From positions 8,914,749 through 8,978,748 of the forward strand of contig OY720638.1 in assembly GCA_963169105.1 (NCBI GenBank): a stretch of 64,000 bases of DNA, given 5' to 3'. The DNA comes from Ceriagrion tenellum (taxonomy: Eukaryota > Arthropoda > Insecta > Odonata > Coenagrionidae). Positions 35,661 through 47,193 of this stretch are shown one piece after another; within the stretch, counting starts at the first letter, position 1, and every line of letters begins with the position of its first letter. The position numbers were made by a program, and so were the translations under genes. Under the pieces are notes generated by a model that saw only the letters and a program-made list of their open reading frames with translations, had not been told where the DNA came from and ran no database searches.

Positions 35661-36755
35661 CTAAAGAAGACATACTGCGAGTTTAAAAAAACATTCGTAA
35701 CAATAGGGTAATATAGTGATAAAAATTTTGCTCACCATGCTGCTAATGACATAGGATCCAGAACGTTTATTTTCGACCACCAAAAAAGAATAGAGTTGAC
35801 ACCAAGGGACTCCACCGCGGCGGTCAGCCACAAGCGTCAGCCAAGTGTCACCGCCACGTGGGGGGGGGGTCACGGAAAAGGTTAAGGTATTCATTACCTC
35901 AATGATTTGCTTTGATCCTGAATTTCCTCATAAATAATTACGTGAGCTGTTTTCAGAAAATCTATGCCTATGTCGCGTCATAATTTAACCTAACTGGAAC
36001 CAGTCTACATATCCGGGTCTTTTCTAAGTGAACTCACGACTGTGGTGATGCTTTCATCATGACGTTATGATTTCTTTGCAATTTTTCTCGCATAATTTGA
36101 CAGCTTTCCTACAGAGGTTACTTTTCCTTTAGAGCCCATAATATTCAAAATCTCCCCTATCCATCTCTTCATACACGACATTCGTTCCAGGACCTCATTA
36201 TTCCAAGTGTTTACAACCTGGCGTATTAAGTTCCACAGTACCTGATGATGAAACCGCTGTGTCGAAACATGTTGTACCAAGAAAATAAATTTAAGGAAGG
36301 AAACAAAGTTAATTTTTCATTTTTGGCGTATTTCCTACTTTTTATACCGACTGATCGGTTACGCTTATCTACATCTTCCATGGTTAGAGGCTGGCAAGTA
36401 CATATACATGGTGAAGACTAAACTCGTTGGTTTAAAATGATAGTTGGCGTACTCAATGTGAGGAATAGCGAATGTGGAATTGTTTATACCTATAGGAATC
36501 GTTGGCCCTAACTTAAAAGCACAAGACATTCACTTGCAAGATCTTTCGCAAAATCTGCTGCTCATCACTGGAACAACCCCACGCAGAGGCTTGCATCCCT
36601 TCCGTCTCTCTAATTGTTGCTCCAGCTGTTACCGTTATGTCTACACCTAGCTTCGCACCGACCTATGCCGTCCACTCTAGATTAGCCTTTTCCATTTCTT
36701 CTTTAAGAATCAAAATTCCGGCAGCTAAATAATACTGATCCATGAAGACACTCCC
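35661..36755. other. Intergenic; possible Penelope-like terminal motif at about 36240-36285
   Basis: The stretch GATGATGAAACCGCTGTGTC followed by GAAACATGTTGTACC resembles motifs found in the non-coding ends of Penelope-like and some other insect retroelements, but no Penelope RT or GIY-YIG coding is present nearby. Otherwise unassigned. Confidence 0.25.
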
Positions 36756-37215
36756 TTGACTCTCAGAATAAAAGTGGTGCAGTGCAACGTAATACCCGTC
36801 TTATTGTATGGAGTGGAAACATGGACGATTAAGAAAACATCAATGGAAAGACTGGAAGAAACTGAAATGTGGTTCTTAAGACGGCTTCTCAAAATTTCAT
36901 GGAGCAAGAGAGTTTCAAACACTGAGGTCCTGCGAAGAGCATGCCTTGATCATTCGCCGAGGAAGTTAATTGAGAAGAGGAAAATCTCATATCTTGGGCA
37001 CATCCTGAGAGGAAAAAAGTACGACATTCTCTGTCTGATCTTGGAAGGGAGAGTCGGAGGGAAGCGCCCAAGAGGGAGAAGAAAAAGTTCATGGACACAG
37101 AACAACAAAGAGTGGACAGCGGTTAGAGATACTGGAGGCCTGTTTCAACAGGCAAGAGAGCGATGCTTGAGCAGCCAACGCACTGAATAGTGTACGGCAT
37201 CAAGAAGAAGATTTC
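36756..37215 (+). mobile_element. RTE-type LINE, C-terminal fragment
   Basis: An open 144-codon frame contains VLLYGVETWTIKKTS, LEETEMWFLRRLLKISW, VLRRACLD, LGHILRGKKYD and GKRPRGRRKSSW, the conserved C-terminal order of RTE endonuclease-RT proteins also seen (as a different sequence) in the 1534-4853 element. It ends at TAG near 37190 and is followed by an AAGAAGAAG-like tail near 37202. The RT domain is absent (5' truncation). Confidence 0.85.
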
Positions 37216-40200
37216 TTCTTTGATGTTTCCATACTTTTCTTAGGATAGCCATAAACTCCACTTTTATTATCCTCTTCTCTCTGCCATCCATTCTTCTGTA
37301 TTTGCCCCCACTCCCTTGCAAAGATTTCGTTTTATGTCGAACGCAGGGGCCTTTCTTTCAGCAATTCCGAGAACGACAACTGCCCTAATGGGCCCAGTCT
37401 AATAGCTCCTATTTCCAATAAAATAGTTTTTATTTTAACTCATGAAATAACTTTGTCGCATTTCTCCTGGATTGTGACATATCCATAAAATGTAGCAGCT
37501 ACTGGCGTAAGGAGCTAATGGTCGTATGTTTACATTATAACTCCTGAACCCTGACTCATTTTTTCCTCCTTCTTCTTTCAATGTCATCTACGAGTTTGTT
37601 GAACCACTTCATAAATACCTTATAAGCGCGATAAGCAAGTCTAAAGATGCAATTCTGATATCCGTCTGAGGACGGATGGCTTAAGCACGTGCGGAGACGT
37701 TCCAAAAGTCCCTGAGAACATATTAATATAAAAATTAATTTTCTATCTGTCATTCTCGTGCGAAAGCCGCTCCATCTTAATGATAAGCAGACAAACTACC
37801 GGGTATAGTCAACCATGATTTGATATACTTTCTAAGGGAATGCCTCATCAGGATAATGAGAAATACGCTGTACCTAATCCATCCACTACATGTGTGAGTT
37901 CAAATAAATTCTACGACTAATGTCACGGAAAATGAATCTTGTGGGGGAAAATATTAAATGTAATCGGCGAGCGAAGGGTTAAAGGATCTTTAAATGCATT
38001 CACTCTGGACAGTAGCAGATTCGCCTCTGGAGCCACGAAGATGGATTCACGCCCCAATAAGTCTGGAACAGTGGACTTCGATGGAGAAAGTTTGGATGCA
38101 CCGTTAATTTATTCGATCACCCCTTCAATCCCACTCATGACTTATTCCGACTCACGCGGAAAATTCGTTCCCATCGTGAGCAGTCATCAATTCGTTGGCT
38201 GCAGTGCTCCGATCCACTCGCATATCACCCAGCCATTTCACTCCTCATTCATTTCAGAAGATTTCTTAAAATTTAGGCAATTTTTATGAATACTCTTCAT
38301 GGTTAGCTGTAGCCGATAAATGTGATGTTAAGTCACAAAGTACCTGATAATTTCGTTAAAAATAAAAATCAATCTATAGACATCAACACACATACAGTCG
38401 ACTCCACCCCTGGGTATCCAAGGTCTTCTCCCAGTGATCAAGTGGCCGCTCCTAACATAGCAGGGGGTATTGGATGCACACTGCAATGATGTGCATTGGT
38501 AGTTGGGGGCAAAGAAACGCTTGACTCTCGAATTTAGTAAGTTTTCATGACACAATTGACGCTCTAAGTATCACGCTGCCGATTATTTTTGGTCGTCAAT
38601 ATTCCGATTCCAATAACGCCTTTAAGATATTCTTTACTTCGAGCAGTGGGAAAATACCCTGGCTGCATCCAATAAAAACAATGTATAATTATTTTTCTGG
38701 TTGAAAATTTGCTTTATTTTCAGGTTAGCGCAATAGGTTATTTACTTACTATACCATATATACAGCATCATTTACAATTTTTTTAGAAAGTAAGCCATTG
38801 ATTTAATGATACAAATAACACAAGTTACCATAGATTTATTTGTGTTTACGATAAGATTTTACAGTAGTTCATCACAAGCAAAAAAAAGTACGCCTTAAAC
38901 TAACCGACAAGAACAAAGAATAAAAAACTTATACAAAAAAGAGAAAAAAAACTCGAAACATGAAAAAACGGGAAAAGTACACTTTATGAAGGCGTGAATG
39001 TTAAAAGTAATTTTGTATTATAATTTTTGGTCCTGCTAAGCTGTAGGCTTGTCAGCACGTGCCAATATATATCTTATTAAGTGATCGAATGCTTTGTTCT
39101 CACATTCAATGGAACAAATTAACAACAGTTTGGATATTTTACAACATTGAACATTATTTTCTTAACGTGAAAAAAGAAAATACATCAATTGACCAAAGTT
39201 ATTTTATTTTCACGCTTCGTATACTAAGGAAGGTAGCCAAACATGACTGCATGTATATCCCAAGCAATTCGACATATTTTGGAAATAATTGAAATCAAGA
39301 AGCGACACCGACGCGGTCAAGAGATATCGGCGCTGTAAATTTTTATTACTTTTCCGAGTGATGAAACGCCCTTAATCCGCAGAGCCTAAGCTAGTCAACC
39401 GAAAATCCTCCGAAGGTTAGCGGATTGGCGTTTCAGAGAGCTAAGTTTCGCAAAGGCGAGCTCGTTTCGAAGCTTGCGACACAATTTCGATCGCAAGCCA
39501 ATCTGACGAAATCCAGATTTTTTTACAGTGCTGATGCCAATTACATATCCGCGAGGAAAAAGAGCTTTTCCAGCCATTAGCAACTATCATCGTGGCAAGC
39601 GCAATAAAACGACTGATAACCAAGCCGCGGTGGAAAAAAGAATTTTTGATATCCATTCCCGAGGCCACGGAGACCTCCATTGAATTTCTATGCAATAACT
39701 GACATTCAAATGGCATGTTCTCATCAATAAAACGGGACTTAGACTAAATTCAGCATCATTCACTTCCAGGGTACTCAAATGAAAGGCATATTTTACATGT
39801 ATTGGTTACTTTTTACCTACCATTATTGAAGAAACAATCCATTACGTAACAGATAAACTCTTGATAAGCCATATTTTTCCCAACGTAACATGACACACTG
39901 AACTCAAATTATGTACCATAGCGCTTCCAAATCACAGAGCCATTGTAAACAAGAAGAATTTCGATTCAATACCCTAAGAATACTTTCAGGCTCCGCCCCA
40001 CAGCAGACGCTCTCCCAGCCTTCAGTCAGCTCCCCTAGTTAGTCCCTTTCCCCACGCGCATGTCAACTATTTCCGTGGGCCATTTCTTCCCCTCCTTCTC
40101 AGTTCAACAACAGACTTATGCTCTCATGTTTTGAGCGCATAATTTCAAATTAGTGGTTCAACTTTTGCCCATTTAATTTATTACTCGTATGCCGTGTGTG

Positions 40201-40401
40201 TTTGTTTACTTTTGCTCAAGTCTTCACGGCCGCAATGAACTATAAGCTCCATAATTATTATCGATAATAGTTGGTGAATGACGGAATGATATTTCTTGTC
40301 GTATTTTAGTCAAAGTAAGAACTTCCACTGACGACAACTGGACACTTGAATCATTGCTACACTCAGCAAAGCAAGAATTTTAAATGATAACCATATCCAT
40401 A
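37216..40401. other. Intergenic, nothing supported
   Basis: 3.2 kb without an assignable frame, repeat or RNA gene. Long frames (for example plus 37939-38289, 116 codons) have no recognisable domain. Confidence 0.4.
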
Positions 40402-40655
40402 GCAGAGGAGGATGTTTTTCAGAGGGAACCCGATCCCTACTTGAGTGTCTTGTGGAGGGCACTTCAAGTACAGTACTCCGTCTGTCGGATGAGACGTTGA
40501 ACCGAAAACCCCTTGGCGCCTTTCGTTGAGAGCAGGCAAATGCCGACGCCGAGTTTCTACCCACCCTTCTCCCTTACCTATGCCTATATACCCTATGGCG
40601 CAAATGACCTTAGCCGTCGGTCGCCTCCCCAAATATCCAATCCAACCCAATCTAA
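40402..40655 (+). mobile_element. tRNA-derived SINE, copy 3, head missing
   Basis: Begins in the body at GGATGTTTTTCAGAGG and runs through CTTGAGTGTCTTGTGGAG and GTCGGATGAGACGTTGAACC to the tail GTCGGTCGCCTCCCC and CCAATCC-type end. The tRNA-like head is absent, consistent with 5' truncation in reverse transcription. Confidence 0.85.
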
Positions 40656-41394
40656 TCATGTCCACACTATGATCTGACTTACTAAGCACGACAATCAATC
40701 ACGTAATTACATCTGCAGCACCGGAATCCTGCCGGCCCCTCCGGACGGTGTGTTTTTGAGTAGAAGTAGTTCGAAGCGGATGAAATGTGCCGACGGATAA
40801 AATGCACCGACGCACTCAGTGTGTTGAAAGTAAATCGGTGGCTTCACAGAGAAGAGGCATTTCCGCGTGGTTTCCTCAAATACACGCGTCGATCACCCGT
40901 CATCCCTCCCCCAACCGCCCCTCCCGGCAAGCGAGCGAAAACTTCGCGCTCAAAAGCAAAGCAGAGACTTTCGTCGGAGTCCATTGGGGTGTGACTGTCG
41001 GAGCTCTCCCGCCGCCCGCCCTTGTCGCGCTTGAGAGGGCCTCAGGGATATCCGTCATCCAAAAAACGTAATTGTAGAGCAGCTACCGTTTCCTTGAAAA
41101 TCGACTTTCTAATCATTCCCGAGGCCTCAGATTTCCTTTTTCCCGCAAACTACACACTCTTATGAAAGATGACGAAAATTCTGTCGCAGCAAAAAATGCT
41201 GAATGTTGAAGAGAGTGTGGAGGGAAGCCGATGGGAAACCTTCTCCGGCCGACGGCGACCTATTCTTTTAGGTTTCCTCGTTGCATTCGATTGTCACCAG
41301 TACATAAGGGATGAAGAGTGCGGCTGATCGTGATTGGCATGACTCGAAAATATTTACTAAAATGCTTTTTTGGGATATAATGAATAAATAAATA
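40656..41394. other. Intergenic; GC-rich 40880-41050
   Basis: Overlapping frames in the GC-rich part (40785-41071) have no recognisable domain. Confidence 0.3.
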
Positions 41395-41955
41395 TTAAGG
41401 TAGTCCGAGCGAAATAAAATTTTATTTAGAAATTAATGAATTTGGTCTCATTTAAAGAAAAATATCTCACCTATCCAATGACACAAAAATTCTACCCCTT
41501 ACCACATTACTTTCGGAGATATTTGCCAAAAAATACCGGCCCTTTTACATGAGAAACGGTACGTGCATGCACTCCAGAGAGACATTATTTACAAAATGCA
41601 GTATTTGTAACACTTATATGTCGTAAAGAAACTAATAACGTCTAGTTTGTATGTTTTCTCACCTATATTTGACAATTAATCACATTGTCACCGCAGTAGA
41701 TTCTTGGGTATCACAAAAAACCTTCCGTTTTGAAGAAGTTTCAAACGTACCGCGCGAAATAAATGAGTCAAGTTAAAGACTTATTTAGATATTTTCATTT
41801 AATTACTTGCAATTTGAGTCGTATAAAACTATATAATTGCACCAATAATAATGCAAAATTGAAGTCATGTGTCCAACAGATGGTGTAATTTAAATGTATA
41901 ATTCGAATATGGTTTCTGTTATGACTAGGGAACTATCTCGCTGGGACTACCTTAA
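41395..41955 (-). mobile_element. TTAA-flanked MITE, copy F
   Basis: Intact TTAA at both ends (41395-41398 and 41952-41955), with TIRs GGTAGTCCGAGCGA and CTGGGACTACC. Along with copy A it gives the best-defined element boundaries. Confidence 0.88.
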
Positions 41956-44139
41956 GAGAGCATATTTCTAAGCATTTTAACATCCTTAAGAGAGATAGCT
42001 ACGCATCTTCATTTTGCGGATCATTTGCAGCTCTTTCTGGCTCCAGAAGATCCCCCTATCATATTGCCAATGGGAGACCGCCTAAAGAGGAGATTCCCCA
42101 AGCGCACGTGGATTTAGCGGACCTAATTCTTGATCGCAGGAAAAAAAATTTAATTTAAAAATAAGATGTCAATTTGCTTTTTCAGACGGCCTTATTTTTT
42201 TATCACTCGTTCATAAAAATTTTTCAATTAAATTTGTCCTTAAAACACTTTTGACGACGGAAACTAAAAAAATGTTCCATAAGTCTTGCACTAAGATCTC
42301 ATATCGAAGCATATGAGCACCAATCAAATATATTTCTATAAATGAATATTTGTTTGTCCGTCTTCTATGCTTTCCAACACCATTCATCAGAATACGATGA
42401 AACCTTGGTGAGTTGTTGTGCACAGCCCGCAAGGGTTTCTAAATTATTAAATCCATTGTACAATTGGTGGTGCACGAGTCGTTTCAACAAATGAGTGTTG
42501 GCGCGCGAGCTTCTCAAACAAGCGAGAAACGACAAGCAAGCAACGAAGCAGATCGTTTACGAGTTGCTCAATCACGTGCATCAGAATCGTATCAGTGAGA
42601 CATAATATCGCGTGCATCAGAATCGTATCGGTGAGACATAATTTGTGTAAAAAGGTACGTAATTTATTTGTGGGTAGATAAGATTTGGTGCAGTGGTCTC
42701 TTTGTTTGCTTTTTTGGATTATTGCATTCGCTTTGCTTTTTCCTTAAATTGGATTTTTAAGCTTTCTCTTCTCAAATCTCAAATCTCAAAAATCTTAAAT
42801 TTTTGCAATCCTTCAACAATAGAATTTTTTTACTTGGACACCGCAGCATAGGCATAGAATAAAAACTTACGTCATCATTTGCACGTAACGAATTCCGGTG
42901 TAGGCACGAGGAATTTATTGGACTAGGTCTCAAATTCGTTTAGGGACCGATTTTGAACCCAGAAAAGGGCATTGCAACGCATGCCTGGCACAGCCAGTGG
43001 TTTATAAATTAAAGCAATTATACGACGTCAGCTGACAATGCTAAGATCCATGGCCTTCCCATTCCGTGAAGTCGGAAAGTCGTCTCATGGGAAGCTTTCA
43101 GCCATTCAAATGGCCGTTTAATAATCAAGTAAACGATAGGTTAAGCCAAAGCACCCAATATTTGTTCCTGCCCATAGTCCACGCCGTAAAGCCGCAGTGA
43201 TTTACCGAGCTAGCCATGTTTTGTGAGATCACTTTCTGTGCTCACATGTTGCATTAATTGCTTTTAGCAAGTAAGGGCGTCCGAAGCGATAGATATTGCG
43301 AGAATAAAGTGTTACATGGGAGAAAAATATGAAACAAGGACTAGGAAACAACGAATGAAGAAGAGTGCTTTGCGTTGACTCACTCAACGTATGATTCCTT
43401 CCCGGAAAGTCATTCAATACTCTTAACTTAGATAGCAGTAAGTCTAACTAGGACGATATTAAGCTAGAGTTTTTAGTGCGTCCAGAAGCCTTCTATTGAT
43501 TATGAGCCGAGTTAGACTAGTGATTGTCGAGTTGATTGCTGCCAGTGAAACAAATATCTTTGATAACTAGAATGTTTTTCTCCCTGAGAGGTCAAGAACT
43601 TTCTTGCTGCGGATATTCGCCTTTCTGGAGCTACAATCTAATTTCTTCCATTGATAAACCAACATGTTTCAGTCCCCTTCTGAAATTTGTTTACTTCCCA
43701 GTCCGTTTCAAAATCTTTCCCCCTGCTCAACCTACGTCTCACGCCCTCCACCATATTCCACTATTCGGCGGGCTAACTTGGACTACGATTGATTTTTTCT
43801 TGACCTTCTTTTTCTCAAATGTAAATATTTAAAGTATTCTCAACTCTCCTTCCAAGTTTTTTGGTTACTTCAATTCTTAGCATCCCGTTAGCTTTCATCC
43901 CTTACGCCATCAGCCTTCACTCAACGCTGTAGCTCTTCTTCCGACTGCATTTGCAAACAAATGTGAAGAATGGTAGTTCTTTGTCGATTGGTTGCATTAT
44001 TTTTCATCACACCCCCCAACCAACTGTTCAACCTCATCCATTGTTGTTCCCCCACGGCACCGCTCATTCGTGATTCATCATTCACGGTGTACACCCCAAA
44101 AGAGCCGAGGAATCCGGGGATTTAATTCATATAGATTGG
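41956..44139. other. Intergenic; 36-bp tandem duplication at 42571-42642
   Basis: Two head-to-tail 36-bp units (ATCRCGTGCATCAG start) differ at two positions. The remainder shows no supported feature. Confidence 0.4.
42571..42642. repeat. 36-bp x 2 tandem duplication
   Basis: Units 42571-42606 and 42607-42642 are identical except for two A/G differences. Confidence 0.85.
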
Positions 44140-45887
44140 CCGGAAGTACAATTTATGGGACATATGTTGGAAATATATGGACATATATTCGACATTTATC
44201 AAAAGCTCATGATATATTGCACAGCCCATATATGTTGTATATATGGGGAATATATGTGTTTAGCATATATGTTTCACTAATATATTATCCATATATGTAC
44301 TATTATACATTGTAATGTATATTCAAATAATATTTTTTAACAAAATAGGTTAGTAACATAATTGGTTAGATATTTCAATACAGCTGAGCAAACGTCAATA
44401 TAAAATATTATTATTACATATGATAGGTAATCTTCTGATTGAGGAAGGTTCATGACTTCCTAAAAAATTAACTCTTCATTGCATTGAATAATAAACCACT
44501 AATTATAAACAATATAGACCCTTTGCAATATTATGTATCTTATTTTCTTCTTGTGCGAATTTCCACAGAGAACTCCGTGGCTAGTCCCGGATAGCTTAAA
44601 ATTTATTTTGTTCTTCGTCTCTTAGTAATTTTCTTTGTCTCTCCCTCACCTAACAGTCTCTCTTCTATATATCATAGCCTTTCATATCCTTCAACCTCTC
44701 ACTCTAGTTCTGAGTTCTAATGAATCATTATTGGCGTTACGAATAATTTTTTATGTATCCACCACCATTTATGTATCAAAGCCCTAGCAGCCACGTATGG
44801 CCCCATAAATAAATCCCATGTATATTTCCCATACATGGCTGCATATAGATCTCTTATATGGCTATTCCACCTGCATACTGACGCTAACATGACATAGTTA
44901 TGGCTTTTTTTGGTTAGCGCGCGACACTTGCGATTCCTGCCGTAACGCGCCGAATGCCAACTTCCGAGAGCCGCGTCCAATCGTTTGTTAAAAACGCCAA
45001 AACAACGTTCGTCGCGAACCTCTGCCGAGTCGCCGAAAGGCCCAGTTCCATTCCTTGTCGCTCTCTGCCTGACTGAGGAGGAAACCAGGAGATATCGAAG
45101 CTTGATCCCTGCTTCCATCCTTACAAACCCTTAAGCTCGCCCTCGGCTGGTAAATTCCCACGTGTTTTCGCTGGTTCACTTCTCGTTCGGCGTTCATTGC
45201 TCCCTGATGTGTCTTAGGAAGCCCGTGTGTTGCTTGCTTCTTTGTTCTGTGATTTATAGCGTTTGAATTTTGCTTTTAAAAGCTTTTGACGTAAAGTGCA
45301 GTGCTGTTTACGTCCGAGACCAACTCGTCCGATTTTGCCTGTTTTTACAATGATTATCCTTTTGGAATTTCTTTCATTGAATGATCTGGAATTTCCGAGT
45401 CGCCATGTTGCTAGCCGATAGGTGGCGGTAACTTTTGCCGAGTACGAATTGGTGTAAAGAAATTTGACTTCCTCTTTTTTGTTCTGGATTTTTCATGGGT
45501 TGCAAATTGTTGTAAAAAATTAAAACATGTAAATGAATAAGGCTATTGACCTTCCAACCGTGAACCCTGAACTTCCTCTTCTTATTAACTCCCAAACGCC
45601 CATGAAAGGAACCCAGTAGTGAGCTATGCATTGAACTCGTCTGCAAACAGTGACATTCATGTGCATGTGCACATATATTTCCCACATATGACCGAATATA
45701 TTTCCCATCTTTGGGCACATATGAATTCCATGTTTTGCTCCATATATATCCCATATATTGATCCATACATGGCCTATATGTTCTATTGGGTACATTTTTA
45801 ATAGGTGTCATATCTATCCCCATATATTCCACATATATGTGAAAGATACTGCTTTACATATTTACGTCCCATATTTTGGGCTTTACC
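44140..45887. repeat. Degenerate ATATG/CATAT repeat clusters in inverted arms
   Basis: Clusters at about 44140-44300, 44800-44870 and 45655-45887 consist of irregular copies of GGGAAATATATG/CATATATTTCCC-like motifs. The left cluster reads mainly in the ATATATGG sense and the right cluster in the complement (CCATATAT), so they act as loose inverted arms around ~1.3 kb. The central DNA has no recognised coding function. It could be an unusual transposon with degenerate subterminal repeats or an inverted satellite. Confidence 0.55.
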
Positions 45888-47193
45888 ACTGGAAGTCACG
45901 TTGAATCATCGGCATTTTCAAAGTGCTACCTAGATTTTGAGTCTGTGTAACTAGCAACTGTGTAATGCTAAATCTATGAGTCCATGTGGTAGTTATTGTT
46001 GGTAAAGTTAGAACAAACATATTTATAGCACTGCTAAAGGAGAGTGCCATACCCTTGGATCAGAGGCAAGCCGAACGGTTCATTTTGTCGAAGAGCTCAT
46101 CTGTGTCATGTTCAGGCAAACAACCCTCCGGAAGAATATTTAAGGTCTTCAAGCTATAAATTATGATTTTGATATCACAAAGTATTTAATGACTTTTTAT
46201 TGCAACTGAAGCGTTAGTGCTAAAAGTAGGTGTATACATTGTGCTACGAGTGCAAACAGTCACCCAAGTAGTGCTATTTCCAACTACACCACACAAGTTG
46301 CACCAAATATTATTTATCACAGTGCGTGGAAACAAATATAAAAAATATAAATGAAACACTTAAAATACATATATACACGCAAAAATGGCATTTACAAAAA
46401 TAGCTGTTCGTTTCTACGATCGAGTCGTCTTTGTCGGTGTGGGAGGAATGCTCTGTTCCCAAGAGGACACGATGCGTATCCCCGTGTGAGTATCAACACA
46501 TTCACCATTAAAACTGCATCGTCTAAACTCTTAAAATTGCGCAAATGCCTGAATGCGTGCCTTGTAAGAGTCCCAGTTCTAATTTGGAGCATTTTTCCAT
46601 GCTTCTGTCCAGCCACGTATTTGCGAGGGTACGAGTCAGCGCCTCAACTGTTGGAAATGGCGCCTAGAGTAAGACTATAGAAAAGCTGCAATGTGTGAAA
46701 GTCAACGTGAAACAATATAAGGTTCCTCAGTGCAGTAAGCAATGTGTTTACGGAACACCAAGTGATCCGATGGACTATGTTGCGACTTCAGTGGCTCGTT
46801 TACACGAGAAATGCTGGTCGACGTCATTTCCATGCCCTTCGTCATCCCTTGTTTGCCACGAGTGGTGCCATTTGCTCAAAAATCATCCGAAACGGAAATC
46901 CTCGGATGCAGAGTATCTTTCCTATCTATTACGCCATTCTGTACCACGGGTAAATGACATGCAGTTGTTGCGTTTTTGTTCAACAGTTTCGGTTTCTATC
47001 GACAAAGCATGTCATAATTTAACAAACCTATCGTGTAGGCTACGATATTTCACCTATTAAATGAAACCAAAGCCTGGGCATTGAGTCTCATACGGCCTCG
47101 TAAGTCTCGGTCGGACAAATTTAGATCACTTGAAATTTTATAATGCTATAAGTAAGGAGAGTGAGCCATTATAATGCCCTATGTATTCTGCTG
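45888..47193. other. Intergenic; ambiguous frames 46351-47060
   Basis: Two long plus-strand frames overlap here. Around 46715-46900, pieces in two frames (VPQCSKQ; LRLQWLVYTRNAG; PSSSLVCHEW) recall a THAP finger, but no single frame has the C2CH spacing, so no call is made. Confidence 0.25.

Noticed and set aside
36060..36290. Penelope-like retroelement
   Set aside because: Only a short terminal-type motif is present; no RT or GIY-YIG coding nearby.
46695..47060. Possible THAP zinc finger
   Set aside because: Suggestive pieces lie in two different frames and the C2CH spacing is not met in any one of them.
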